Of a stretch of 64,000 nucleotides of DNA, positions 39,957 through 48,818 are shown one piece after another. The stretch covers positions 17,279 through 81,278 of the forward strand of contig NZ_KB906981.1 of assembly GCF_000381745.1 (NCBI RefSeq). Reading direction: 5' to 3'. The stretch comes from Psychromonas ossibalaenae ATCC BAA-1528 (GTDB lineage: Bacteria; Pseudomonadota; Gammaproteobacteria; Enterobacterales; Psychromonadaceae). The notes below the pieces were generated by a model. It was not told the DNA's origin and searched no databases. It worked only from the letters and a program-made list of their open reading frames with translations. The position numbers and the translations under genes were made by a program. Position 1 is the stretch's first letter, and each line of letters opens with the position of its first letter.

Positions 39957-41228
39957 TTAAGACTCGCCGGCTACCGTATATATCGCATCACATAATTTTT
40001 TCAACTGCGGCTTCTCTATTACATAAGGAGGCATAATATAAACTAATTTTCCAAAAGGGCGGATCCACACGCCAAGCTCTACAAAACGCTTCTGCACAAT
40101 TGCCACATCAAGCGGATCGATCATCTCAACAACACCGATTGCTCCCAATACTCGGACATCCTGTACTTGTGTTAATGTCTTACAGGGAGACAAAAAGTCG
40201 TTAAGCATCTTTTCAATATTGACAACTTTATCAGACCAGTTGATTGCTAAGAGTTTATCAATGCTGGCACAGGCGACGGCACATGCTAAAGGATTACCCA
40301 TAAAGGTCGGCCCGTGCATAAATACGCCGGCTTTACCGCGGCTGATAGTTTGAGCAACTTTGTTTGTCGTCAATGTTGCAGCCAGGCTCATATAACCGCC
40401 GGTGATTGCTTTACCAACACAGATAATGTCCGGGCTGATGCCTGCATGTTCACAGGCAAACAGTTTACCGGTGCGTCCAAAGCCAGTGGCAATTTCATCG
40501 GCAATTAACAGCAGCTCATATTTATCGCAGAGTCTGCGTACGCCTTTAAGATATTCCGGGTGATAAAAATACATGCCTCCAGCGCCTTGTACAATCGGCT
40601 CTAAAATAACGGCTGCAATATTATGGTGATTTTGCTCAACAGCGGCGCTGATTTCGTCTAACTCACTTTCACACCAGTCCTGTTCAAAAGAGATAGTCGG
40701 CTGCGACACAAACAGCTGTTGAGGCAGGAAGTTATGATACAACTCGTGCATAGATCCTTCCGGATCGGTAACAGACATAGCGCCGAAGGTATCACCATGA
40801 TATCCGTTACGAATGGTCAGAAACTGACTTTTAGGTTTATCCCGTGAATGCCAGTACTGCAGCGCCATTTTTAATGCAACTTCAACACTGACGCTCCCGG
40901 AATCTGCTAAAAACACTTTATCTAAACCTTCGGGGCTTATTTCTACTAATTTCTTAGCTAAATCAACTGCGGGCTGATGAGTCAGACCGCCGAACATAAC
41001 GTGGGCCATTTTATCCAGCTGATTTTTAGCCGCCTGATTAAGCTCAGGCACGTTATAACCAAATAAACAGGCCCACCAGGAGGACATGCCGTCAATTAAC
41101 TGCTGATTATTTTCAAGGGTTAACATACATTTATCAGCACTCAGCACGCCGTAACAGGGTAAAGGTGCTGTCATCGAGGTATACGGGTGCCATAGGTGGT
41201 TGGTATCAAACTGCAGGTCAATGCTCAT
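39957..41228 (-). CDS. bioA: Adenosylmethionine--8-amino-7-oxononanoate aminotransferase
   Basis: PLP enzyme converting KAPA to DAPA with SAM as amino donor, the antepenultimate step of biotin synthesis. Motifs: NHLWHPYTSM and DGMSSWWACLFGYN near the start, NGYHGDTFGAMSV, ADEIATGFGRTGKLFACEH, and VGKAITGGYMSL with the PLP Lys near residue 270. I prefer the ATG at 41228 (423 residues), which aligns with E. coli; a GTG lies three codons upstream. It is divergent from bioBFCD with a shared control region of about 107 bp. Confidence 0.95.
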   Translation of the reverse strand: MSIDLQFDTNHLWHPYTSMTAPLPCYGVLSADKCMLTLENNQQLIDGMSSWWACLFGYNVPELNQAAKNQLDKMAHVMFGGLTHQPAVDLAKKLVEISPEGLDKVFLADSGSVSVEVALKMALQYWHSRDKPKSQFLTIRNGYHGDTFGAMSVTDPEGSMHELYHNFLPQQLFVSQPTISFEQDWCESELDEISAAVEQNHHNIAAVILEPIVQGAGGMYFYHPEYLKGVRRLCDKYELLLIADEIATGFGRTGKLFACEHAGISPDIICVGKAITGGYMSLAATLTTNKVAQTISRGKAGVFMHGPTFMGNPLACAVACASIDKLLAINWSDKVVNIEKMLNDFLSPCKTLTQVQDVRVLGAIGVVEMIDPLDVAIVQKRFVELGVWIRPFGKLVYIMPPYVIEKPQLKKLCDAIYTVAGES

Positions 41229-41291
41229 AACGGTCACTTTTTAGTCAGATGTAAAGATATAATCGCGAAAAAGTTGACAGTGTAGCTTTGA

Positions 41292-41320
41292 ACCTTAAAC
41301 TAGCCAAACTATTTTAAGGT
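41292..41320. promoter_or_regulatory. Inverted repeat in the bioA-bioB control region
   Basis: ACCTTAAA and TTTAAGGT (8-bp perfect arms, 13-bp spacer) end 15 bases before the bioB ATG. The place fits an operator, but the arms do not match the BirA consensus TTGTAAACC...GGTTTACAA, so the regulator is uncertain. Confidence 0.4.
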
Positions 41321-41335
41321 GAGTGAGAGCTAATT

Positions 41336-42391
41336 ATGACCAGCAAAACAACAATACGCCAAAACTGGACGGTTTCAGAAGTAGAGGCGATGTTTGCAAT
41401 GCCGTTTATGGATCTGTTATTTGAAGCACAAACTATACACCGTGCAAATTTTCCAAAAAATGAAGTTCAAGTCAGTACTTTATTATCAATCAAAACAGGG
41501 GCCTGCCCGGAAGACTGTAAATACTGCCCGCAAAGTGCACGTTATGATACCGGTCTTGAAAAAGAGCGGCTGATGGAAGTTGATAAAGTTATCAAAGCGG
41601 CTAAAGACGCCAAAGCGACCGGCTCAACACGGTTCTGTATGGGGGCTGCATGGAAAAACCCCAAGCAGCGAGATATGCCTTATCTTGTTGATATGATTAA
41701 AGAAGTAAAATCTTTAGGTTTAGAGTCTTGTATGACTTTAGGTATGCTCGATGGTAAGCAGGCTGAGCAGCTTTCCGATGCCGGCCTTGATTATTACAAT
41801 CATAACCTTGATACCTCACCGGAATATTACGATAAAATTATTACCACTCGCAGTTATCAGGATCGTTTAGATACCTTAGAAAATGTACGTAATGCCGGTA
41901 TGAAAGTATGCAGCGGCGGCATCGTCGGCTTAGGAGAAGAGGGCAAAGACAGATCCGGTTTATTAGTACAGCTAGCTAATATGCCCAGACAGCCTGAAAG
42001 TGTGCCGATTAATAAGCTGGTTAAAGTTCAAGGTACGCCGCTTGACAGTGTTGACGATTTAGATGAATTCACCTTTATCAAAACTATCGCGATTGCGCGT
42101 ATTATGATGCCTGAATCTCATGTTCGTTTATCAGCGGGCCGCGAAGATATGTCTGAGCAGACACAAGCTTTATGTTTTATGGCGGGTGCAAACTCTATTT
42201 TCTACGGATGTAAGCTGCTGACTACGGCAAACCCTGATGAAAATTCAGATATGAAACTGTTTAAAAAATTAGGCATTAATAAAGAAGCAGTTAATTTTTC
42301 TCCCTTTGAAAAAGAAAGGCCGGTTGATGCCGCCATTGTCCGTCACAGCGAAAAAGATGAACTGTTTTACGATGCAACAAGCACATTGTAA
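41336..42391 (+). CDS. bioB: Biotin synthase
   Basis: Radical SAM enzyme inserting sulfur into dethiobiotin. The CxxxCxxC cluster motif is CPEDCKYC (Cys57, 61, 64), offset by four from E. coli. [13 protein letters not shown] and the later Cys residues bind the second (2Fe-2S) cluster; SAGREDM carries the Arg ligand. 351 residues. It is the first gene of bioBFCD; its TAA overlaps the bioF ATG by one base. Confidence 0.97.
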   Translation: MTSKTTIRQNWTVSEVEAMFAMPFMDLLFEAQTIHRANFPKNEVQVSTLLSIKTGACPEDCKYCPQSARYDTGLEKERLMEVDKVIKAAKDAKATGSTRFCMGAAWKNPKQRDMPYLVDMIKEVKSLGLESCMTLGMLDGKQAEQLSDAGLDYYNHNLDTSPEYYDKIITTRSYQDRLDTLENVRNAGMKVCSGGIVGLGEEGKDRSGLLVQLANMPRQPESVPINKLVKVQGTPLDSVDDLDEFTFIKTIAIARIMMPESHVRLSAGREDMSEQTQALCFMAGANSIFYGCKLLTTANPDENSDMKLFKKLGINKEAVNFSPFEKERPVDAAIVRHSEKDELFYDATSTL

Positions 42392-43560
42392 TGGCATTTG
42401 ATTTTATACAAGAGCAGTTAACTGTCCGTTCTCAAGACGGACTTTACCGCAAAAGTACAACCGTAGACGGCCAGCAGGGACGTTACCTTACCGTTGCCGG
42501 TAAAACTTACCTTAATTTCTCTAGTAATGATTATTTAGGCCTTGCCTCCGCTCCTGCTTTAATAGAAGCATGGCAGAAGGGCGCCGAATTGTTTGGTGTC
42601 GGCAGCGGCGGTTCTTATCTTGTTACTGGGTATAACCAGGCCCATGCAGAGCTTACTGCGCAGTTAAAAGAATGGCTGGGTGTAGAAGCATTGGTTTTGT
42701 TCAATTCTGGTTATTCAGCTAATCAGGCGGTTATCAAACTGCTGCTTAATAAACATGATCTGCTTATTCAAGACAAACTTAATCATGCATCATTGATGGA
42801 AGCCGGCGCGCTTGCCGAGTGTAAAATGCTGCGCTTCAGACATAACGATACAAGTCATCTTGCTTCTTTATTGAATAAGCATAAAGAGACTGAAGGTAAT
42901 AAACTGATTATTAGTGAAGGTGTATTCAGTATGGACGGTGACACTGCACCTGTTCAGTCGCTGTATCGACAAGCAAAGGATAATAATGCCTGGTTAATGA
43001 TTGATGATGCTCATGGTTTAGGCGTGTCTGGCCAAAACGGAATGGGAAGTGTTGTAGAAGCGGGGTTAAAAAATTCTGACCTGCAGATATATATGGCAAC
43101 CTTCGGTAAAGCACTAGGTGTGGGCGGCGCTTTTGTTGCAGGTTCACAAGATTTAATTGAATATCTAACTAATTTCTCCAAACCTTATATTTATACTACC
43201 GGCCTGCCTCCAGCTATGGCTTATACCATTGCTCAGGCAGCAAAAATGGCAGAATCTGAACAATGGCGTCGTGACAAGCTGCATAGCTTAATTAAAACAT
43301 TCAGGCAGTCGGCCATTGAGAAAGGCATTCAGCTTGGTGAATCAGCTACTGCTATTCAGCCGATTATAACTGGTGACAGCCAGCAGACACTAAATCTTGC
43401 GCAGAAACTTAAAACGGCCGGTTTCTGGACAACAGCTATTCGTCCTCCCACTGTACCGGTTAACAGTGCGCGTTTGCGTATCACCTTAACAACTAATCAT
43501 GAAATAGAAGATGTAACAATGCTGATTGAAGCTATTAGTCGGGTTATTCATGAACAGTAA
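42391..43560 (+). CDS. bioF: 8-amino-7-oxononanoate synthase
   Basis: PLP-dependent condensation of pimeloyl-ACP/CoA with alanine to give KAPA. Motifs: NYLGLA in FSSNDYLGLA, GSGGSYLVTGYN, DKLNHASLMEA, MIDDAHGLGVSG, and TFGKALGVGGAF with the PLP Lys near residue 236. 389 residues. It is translationally coupled to bioB (TAATG) and overlapped by bioC at the end. Confidence 0.95.
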   Translation: MAFDFIQEQLTVRSQDGLYRKSTTVDGQQGRYLTVAGKTYLNFSSNDYLGLASAPALIEAWQKGAELFGVGSGGSYLVTGYNQAHAELTAQLKEWLGVEALVLFNSGYSANQAVIKLLLNKHDLLIQDKLNHASLMEAGALAECKMLRFRHNDTSHLASLLNKHKETEGNKLIISEGVFSMDGDTAPVQSLYRQAKDNNAWLMIDDAHGLGVSGQNGMGSVVEAGLKNSDLQIYMATFGKALGVGGAFVAGSQDLIEYLTNFSKPYIYTTGLPPAMAYTIAQAAKMAESEQWRRDKLHSLIKTFRQSAIEKGIQLGESATAIQPIITGDSQQTLNLAQKLKTAGFWTTAIRPPTVPVNSARLRITLTTNHEIEDVTMLIEAISRVIHEQ

Positions 43561-44356
43561 AATAATAACCAACAAACCCTTGGATATAAACAAGCAGGCC
43601 GTCGAAGCATCCTTTTCTAAAGCCGCTGCACATTACGATCAGTTTGCTCAGTTGCAACGAGATATTGGTCAGAAGCTATTAGAGGGCTTGTCAGCAGTTA
43701 AACCGACTAATGTTTTAGATCTCGGCTGCGGTACTGGTTACTTTAGTGAAAAGTTAGCTGACTATTATCCGCACAGCGAATTAACTTGTTTTGATCTTTC
43801 TAGCGCTATGCTGGATCAGGTTAAAAAGAAACAGCTGGTACAAGTAAGCTGTTTACAGGGAGATATCGATAAGCTGCCTTTCCAGAAAAACTTTTTTGAT
43901 CTGATTTTCTCTAATCTGGTTGTGCAGTGGAGTGCAGATCTTGGCCGTTGTTTAAAGCAGTTAAAAGAGTCCCTAACCACAGGAGGGCAGTTACATATTA
44001 CCACGCTGCTTGACGGCTCTCTTAATGAACTTACCCAGGCCTGGCAGAGTGTTGATAGACACCCGCATACCAATTCATTTTTAAGCTTAGCGTTTATCAA
44101 AGAGTTAGTAACACCGCTTGGATTTCAATCGTTGAAAATTACCACCGAAACCCGCACTTTAGAGTATAAAAATGTAATCGAAGTAATGCGCGCTTTAAAA
44201 GGCATAGGAGCAAACCATGTTCATGGTCATCAAAGGCTAAAATTGCACGGCAGAGAACTGTTGAAACAATTAGAACAGGGTTATTTACCCTTTGTTAATA
44301 CGCGTGGTTTATTAAATTTAACTTATCAAGTGTGTTACATAGAGGCTGTTAAATAA
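43550..44356 (+). CDS. bioC: Malonyl-[ACP] O-methyltransferase
   Basis: SAM methyltransferase that methylates malonyl-ACP so that fatty-acid enzymes can build pimelate. Motif I is VLDLGCGTGYFSEKLA near residue 60; post-I acidic CFDLSSAM; motif LIFSNLVVQWSADL as in E. coli BioC. The ATG at 43550 lies inside the last codons of bioF (11-base overlap), giving 268 residues; an earlier TTG is less likely. The bioBFCD context makes the call firm. Confidence 0.92.
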   Translation: MNSKIITNKPLDINKQAVEASFSKAAAHYDQFAQLQRDIGQKLLEGLSAVKPTNVLDLGCGTGYFSEKLADYYPHSELTCFDLSSAMLDQVKKKQLVQVSCLQGDIDKLPFQKNFFDLIFSNLVVQWSADLGRCLKQLKESLTTGGQLHITTLLDGSLNELTQAWQSVDRHPHTNSFLSLAFIKELVTPLGFQSLKITTETRTLEYKNVIEVMRALKGIGANHVHGHQRLKLHGRELLKQLEQGYLPFVNTRGLLNLTYQVCYIEAVK

Positions 44357-44357
44357 T

Positions 44358-45041
44358 ATGTTTAAAGATAAAACTGTGTTTATTACCGGTACAGATACCG
44401 ATGTCGGTAAAACTGTCTGTGCCAAAGCGCTGCTTCAGGCCGCCGCAAAGCAGAATTTAAGTACACTGGCCTATAAACCTATTGCGGCAGGCTGTTCAGT
44501 TACCGATAAGGGGCTACGCAACGAAGACGCGTTGATTCTACAAAGCAGCAGCACGGTTGCTGTACCCTATCAGGCTGTCAATCCAATCGCCTTCGAAGCG
44601 CCTATTGCACCGCATATTGCAGCCGAACTGGAAAATACTCCCATACAGATGGATGTCATTACTCAGGGACTGAAAGTTCTGCAGAATGAAAATGCGGACC
44701 TGTTAATTGTCGAAGGGGCCGGCGGCTGGCGCTTACCATTAAATCAGGAGCAGGTGCTGTCGGACTGGGTAAAAGAGCAGAAGCTGCCGGTTATATTAGT
44801 CGTTGGTATGAAGCTCGGTTGTCTCAATCATGCACTGTTAACCTATGAAACAATTATCGCTGACGGCTTGAATGTGATCGGCTGGATTGCCAATCAGCTG
44901 CAGCTTGACATGCCCTGTTATGGGCATAATTTACATACGCTTACCCTGAAACTAGGTGCGCCGCTCATTGCTGAAATTCCATATCTCAGCAATATTAATA
45001 ACAGTGATTTAGCACAATATGTGAATTACGATTTCAACTGA
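44358..45041 (+). CDS. bioD: Dethiobiotin synthetase
   Basis: ATP-dependent closure of the ureido ring from DAPA and CO2. A P-loop GTDTDVGKTVCAKALL starts at residue 11, with YKPIAAGC and VEGAGGWRLPL as in E. coli. 227 residues. It starts one base after the bioC stop codon and is the last gene of the bio operon; no classic terminator follows, but a long hairpin begins 85 bases downstream. Confidence 0.95.
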   Translation: MFKDKTVFITGTDTDVGKTVCAKALLQAAAKQNLSTLAYKPIAAGCSVTDKGLRNEDALILQSSSTVAVPYQAVNPIAFEAPIAPHIAAELENTPIQMDVITQGLKVLQNENADLLIVEGAGGWRLPLNQEQVLSDWVKEQKLPVILVVGMKLGCLNHALLTYETIIADGLNVIGWIANQLQLDMPCYGHNLHTLTLKLGAPLIAEIPYLSNINNSDLAQYVNYDFN

Positions 45042-45125
45042 ATTTAAACTTGGGCGTAAAAATCATTCCCGCCTGTATTTACATAATTCCATATTACAGA
45101 TATTACCATATACTTAGCAGTGCGA

Positions 45126-45159
45126 GCTATGCAGCAAACAGGAGTGTTTACTGCATAGC
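45126..45159 (+). other. Hairpin A downstream of bioD
   Basis: Arms GCTATGCAGCAAAC and GTTTACTGCATAGC (14 bp, one mismatch) close a 6-base loop AGGAGT. No T-run follows, so termination is doubtful. It directly abuts a second hairpin. Confidence 0.6.
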
Positions 45160-45197
45160 GCTTTACCTCAAGATACAAAGGGATCTAGAGGTAAAGC
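45160..45197 (+). other. Hairpin B in the leader of the Cache-GGDEF gene
   Basis: Perfect 10-bp arms GCTTTACCTC and GAGGTAAAGC around an 18-base loop, starting at the very next base after hairpin A and ending 26 bases before the ATG, just upstream of the ribosome site. Confidence 0.6.
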
Positions 45198-45223
45198 GGG
45201 TATATAAACCGAAAGGACTGCTT

Positions 45224-46375
45224 ATGGTAAATTCATTAAAATTATCCTCACGAAGTAAGTTTATTATCCTGCATACGTTCACCAGTACAGGGGTTATTCT
45301 TTTTCTACTGTTTTTTTATTACTCTTTTTCCAGCAGCCTTAAACAAGAAAAATATCTCCAGGCGAAGCACCTTACTGAAGCAGGAATCGGTGTGATTCAG
45401 TCTTTTCAGGAGCAGGTTGAACAGGGGGAATTAACCTTAGTGCAGGCGCATATACTTGCTAAAGCAGCTCTAAAGTCAGCGGTATACGGTAAAAATGGTT
45501 ATTTCTGGATCAGTAATACACAAGGGCGACTGTTAATGCACCCTTATCACATTCAAAAAGTTGGCGATAATATGCTCAACTGGACCGATATAAACGGAAA
45601 ATTATTTTTCCGCGACTTGATTGGTGAAGCGATGGCTGGCGGTGGATGGGTTTCATACTACTGGCCAAAACCGAATACAGACGCGGAATACCCGAAAATA
45701 TCTTATGTCGAATACTTTGATGCGTGGGACTGGGTTCTAGGCACCGGCATTTATCTTGATGATATGCAGGAAGAGATCTATTGGGCAATGGTTAAGACCT
45801 CGGGTATTGTTATCGGCAGTTTCTTAGTATTTACTATTGTTATCATTTTAATTGTAAATTATTTTGTCCGCGAGCTCGAAGAGTTGGCAATAAAAGACGG
45901 CTTGACAAACCTATACACCAAAAGATTTTTAAAAGAAATTCTGCCGTCTATTATCAATAAGAATCAACGTGATCAGGAGTGTTTAATGGCGGCAATTTTT
46001 ATGGATATTGATCACTTCAAAAAAGTAAACGATAATTTCGGTCATAGCACTGGTGATAAAGTCTTAAGGAAAATTGCACAAGTTATGGAAAGTAATTCTC
46101 GCTCTGAAGATTTCTGTATCCGATTCGGCGGTGAAGAATTTCTGATTGTTGGTGTGTTTGCCGATGCACAGACAACCATTGATATTGCAGAAAGGATCCG
46201 GACTGATGTTTCACAGCTTCTATTTTCTGCTGAAAAGAAAACATTTCAGGTAACATTAAGTGCCGGAATTGCACTGTATGACAATAAAAGCGAAACCTTT
46301 GACGATACTATAAAACGTGCAGATAAAAAATTGTATGAGTCGAAACAGGCCGGGCGCAATCGTGTTTCAATATAA
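45224..46375 (+). CDS. Cache-domain diguanylate cyclase
   Basis: A predicted membrane-bound sensor making c-di-GMP. TM1 is about residues 14-34. The periplasmic single Cache (sCache_2-like) domain contains GKNGYFWISNTQGRLLMHP and DWVLGTGIYLDDM. TM2 is about 190-212. The C-terminal GGDEF domain has DGLTNLYTKRFL, FMDIDHFKKVND and the active motif GGEEF, with an inhibitory I-site RSED exactly five residues before it, so an active and feedback-inhibited cyclase is likely. I chose ATG 45224 (AAAGGA upstream; 383 residues); upstream codons cover the hairpins and look non-coding. The ligand is unknown; such Cache domains often bind small carboxylates. Confidence 0.88.
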   Translation: MVNSLKLSSRSKFIILHTFTSTGVILFLLFFYYSFSSSLKQEKYLQAKHLTEAGIGVIQSFQEQVEQGELTLVQAHILAKAALKSAVYGKNGYFWISNTQGRLLMHPYHIQKVGDNMLNWTDINGKLFFRDLIGEAMAGGGWVSYYWPKPNTDAEYPKISYVEYFDAWDWVLGTGIYLDDMQEEIYWAMVKTSGIVIGSFLVFTIVIILIVNYFVRELEELAIKDGLTNLYTKRFLKEILPSIINKNQRDQECLMAAIFMDIDHFKKVNDNFGHSTGDKVLRKIAQVMESNSRSEDFCIRFGGEEFLIVGVFADAQTTIDIAERIRTDVSQLLFSAEKKTFQVTLSAGIALYDNKSETFDDTIKRADKKLYESKQAGRNRVSI

Positions 46376-46430
46376 TGCGGTTTTATTATCATTAATTGAG
46401 CACTAGAGTTGATGATATGACAGGGAATCA

Positions 46431-46587
46431 AGCGATTAACGTCGTAAATATTCTATCAGCAGGTGTAAATGCAAGTATTTAACATCTTGAATGGTTATTC
46501 CCTTGTAGATTGTTGTAACGCAGGGGAGGGGTCGCGTTAGCCCCCATTGGTCAAGGTAACTTTGCTTCTTGAAGTAACATGGGTATA
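46431..46587 (-). repeat. Degenerate relative of the 56.7-kb intergenic repeat
   Basis: In the opposite orientation to the element at 56669-57064, several blocks match: AGCGATTAAC with flanking bases (46431-46458), TAAATGCAAGTATTTAACA (46465-46483; 18 of 20 positions with its neighbour), TGTTGTAACGCAG (46511-46523; 12/13), and an end-like TAACATGGGTATA at 46575-46587. Shortened and diverged. The remaining parts of the 252-bp gap hold no gene. Confidence 0.5.
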
Positions 46588-46627
46588 CAATATAAAACTT
46601 CAGCGCAGATAACTATTTGAAGAAAAC

Positions 46628-47008
46628 ATGTATCCGAAATTTATATTATTAATAACCAGCTCCGCATTTATTTATTCTGCACTCACTGCCGTTATCCCAA
46701 ACTCTCTGGTTTACTATTACACTTTAATTAATACTCTTACCTTCATCTGTTACGCGGCTGATAAATATGCGGCTTGTCATAACCGCTGGCGTATTAAAGA
46801 ATCAAGACTACATCTATTGTCTCTTCTCGGGGGATGGTTTGGTGCGCTGGTGGCACAGATAATTGTAAATCATAAATTACGCAAAACCTCTTTTCAAACA
46901 GTCTACTGGTTAACCGCAGTGCTTCATAATATTGTTCTAGTGTATTTTTTATCTGAACAAGGTAATGAATATATACTGATGCTGTTTAACTACATAGCCG
47001 CTCCGTAA
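46628..47008 (+). CDS. DUF1294 family membrane protein
   Basis: A 126-residue membrane protein with about four helices. The stretch CYAADKYAACHNRWRIKE, followed by LHLLSLLGGWFGALVAQ and NHKLRKTSF, is the DUF1294 signature. The family's function is unknown; some members are fused to cold-shock domains, which is not the case here. It lies between the GGDEF gene and the acetyltransferase, all on the plus strand but with long gaps. Confidence 0.85.
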   Translation: MYPKFILLITSSAFIYSALTAVIPNSLVYYYTLINTLTFICYAADKYAACHNRWRIKESRLHLLSLLGGWFGALVAQIIVNHKLRKTSFQTVYWLTAVLHNIVLVYFLSEQGNEYILMLFNYIAAP

Positions 47009-47300
47009 TAATTACAGAAAAATTTAAAACTCCTGCTGCATTTGCGGTTTGCTTTCCTGACTGATAACTGCCTCTCATTTTTGTAATAAGTACTTAAAAC
47101 TGTGTATGACTTTTTGAAAATGATGAAAATAGATCCTATCTTCAATTCAATATTTACTTATTGCTGTTGATCCTTCCTGTTTTTATTCTGTTGATTAAGC
47201 GTACAGATTCAAGCTCCAGGCAGTTAATAAAAATTTAATTTTAACCCGTGAGGCTGATCTGGCATTTATCGGATTGGTATTACTTAAGACCGGTTTATTT

Positions 47301-47771
47301 ATGCTTAGAATCAGACATTATTTACCTGGAGAAGAGCCTTTTTTAAGAGAGCTCTTTTTTAATAGTGTTAGGAATATTAACTGTCGTGATTATTCTCAAA
47401 CCCAGATCCAGGCCTGGGCCGCAGAACAATACGATCCGTTAGAATGGCAGGCTCTGATCAAATCCATTAACCCTTTTGTGGTTACACTTAAAGATGAAAT
47501 TGTAGCTTACGGGAGCTTACAGTCGGACGGCTATATTGATCACTTCTTCTGCCATTATTTACACCAGAAAAACGGGTTTGCTAAAGCGTTAATGCGCCTG
47601 TTATTACGAACGGGTAAAGATATCGGCATAAAAAGGTTTTATGCCGATGTCAGTATCACTGCAAAACCATTTTTCGAATACTTCGGCTTTATGGTTGTTA
47701 AAGAGCAGCTGGTGGAAAAAAATGGCGTACTTTTGAAAAACTATCTGATGGAAAAAACTTTCGCTTTATAA
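47301..47771 (+). CDS. GNAT-family N-acetyltransferase
   Basis: About 156 residues. The acetyl-CoA binding motif A region reads HYLHQKNGFAKALMRLLL near residue 95, followed by RFYADVSITAKPFFEYFGF, a typical GNAT C-terminal strand pair. The start at ATG 47301 gives a good N-terminus (MLRIRHYLPGEEP); a TTG nine codons upstream is possible. The substrate is unknown. The 292 bp before it hold no gene that I can support. Confidence 0.75.
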   Translation: MLRIRHYLPGEEPFLRELFFNSVRNINCRDYSQTQIQAWAAEQYDPLEWQALIKSINPFVVTLKDEIVAYGSLQSDGYIDHFFCHYLHQKNGFAKALMRLLLRTGKDIGIKRFYADVSITAKPFFEYFGFMVVKEQLVEKNGVLLKNYLMEKTFAL

Positions 47772-47873
47772 GTGCCGGTTCCTTAAGTGTTATCTCATAT
47801 AAACCGTCCCTGTTTATTTGACGCTTATTTATCAGGCACTAAACTTATCCTTGTATCTCTTTATTAAGGATTA

Positions 47874-48818
47874 ATGATGAACAGACTATTGTTAATCATT
47901 CTGCTTACTGTTTTACCTTTACATTCATCTGCTTCACAAATTCTGCGTGTCGGTTCCACTTTATGGCCTGGATATGAACCTCTGCATTATGCTAATGAGT
48001 TTGGTTTATACCAAAAGAACAGCATCCGCACGATTGATTATCCCTCTGCCAGTGAGGTTTTACGTGCATTCAAAAACCGATCTCTGGAAGCCGCCGCCTT
48101 AACGCTTGATGAAGTTGTTTCATTAAGACGTTTGGGTATTAAAATGAAGATTATTCTTGTCTGTGATGTTTCTGATGGTGCTGATGTGATCCTGTCAGGC
48201 CCGGAAATTAATTCTGTGAAGCAGTTAAAGGCTAAAAGAGTCGCTGTTGAGCCGACAGCGGCTGGGGCCTATCTTTTAAGTCGTGCCCTGCAGATTCATA
48301 ATCTAAAATTAAACGAGATCGAACTCGTAAAAATGGATGTCAGTACAGGTGTTGATGCATTTAATAATGACAAAGCCGATGCCTTTGTAACCTATGAACC
48401 TATGCGTACAAAATTAATGAATCTAGGCCTGACGGAGTTATTTTCCAGTAAAAATATTCCTAATGAAATAGTTGATGTGCTGGTGGTTCATGAAAGCTTA
48501 TACCATAACAACAAACAACAGCTGAATGTATTAATCCAGGGCTGGTTTATGGCGATGCAGGTTTTTCACAACAATCCAGCGAAAGCTTATGATTATGTTT
48601 CATCACGTATGCAGATTACCCCGGCTCAGGTCAAGGCAAGTTACTTCGGCCTGAAATTAGTAAGCCTTACTGAAAACCATAAATTTCTATCTGGTGATGA
48701 TGCAGAGCTGTTTACTACCTGGCAAAAATTAATGGAACATATGAAAAGTACGCGGTTAATCAGTGAGTTCATTGCTGCAGACAGCATCATCACAGGTGAA
48801 TTTCTGCCGGAGAAGTAA
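47874..48818 (+). CDS. NMT1/SsuA-type periplasmic substrate-binding protein (pair 1)
   Basis: A 314-residue exported binding protein. The Sec signal peptide ends about residue 20 (LPLHSSASQ). The mature part begins LRVGSTLWPGYEPLHYANEFGLY, the start of the NMT1/THI5-like or nitrate/sulfonate ABC binding fold; conserved LTLDEVVSLRRLGIKMKII follows. No permease or ATPase gene accompanies it. Its TAA overlaps the ATG of a GGDEF-EAL gene (TAATG), so the two products are made together. A receptor role, presenting a ligand to the membrane enzyme, is inferred by analogy with NspS-MbaA. ATG 47877, immediately after, is equally good by ribosome-site spacing (AAGGA). Confidence 0.85.
   Translation: MMNRLLLIILLTVLPLHSSASQILRVGSTLWPGYEPLHYANEFGLYQKNSIRTIDYPSASEVLRAFKNRSLEAAALTLDEVVSLRRLGIKMKIILVCDVSDGADVILSGPEINSVKQLKAKRVAVEPTAAGAYLLSRALQIHNLKLNEIELVKMDVSTGVDAFNNDKADAFVTYEPMRTKLMNLGLTELFSSKNIPNEIVDVLVVHESLYHNNKQQLNVLIQGWFMAMQVFHNNPAKAYDYVSSRMQITPAQVKASYFGLKLVSLTENHKFLSGDDAELFTTWQKLMEHMKSTRLISEFIAADSIITGEFLPEK

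Noticed and set aside
41229-41335. BirA operator
   Set aside because: No TTGTAAACC-like half-sites could be found; only an unrelated palindrome is present.
45126-45197. c-di-GMP riboswitch (GEMM) call
   Set aside because: The two stems lack the conserved GEMM loop and receptor sequences; only the position upstream of a GGDEF gene fits.
45050-45223. N-terminal extension of the Cache-GGDEF protein
   Set aside because: It would translate both hairpins into an atypical sequence and ignores the AAAGGA-ATG at 45224.
46376-46627. Small gene in the gap after the GGDEF gene
   Set aside because: No frame with a ribosome site; the sequence matches the repeat element instead.
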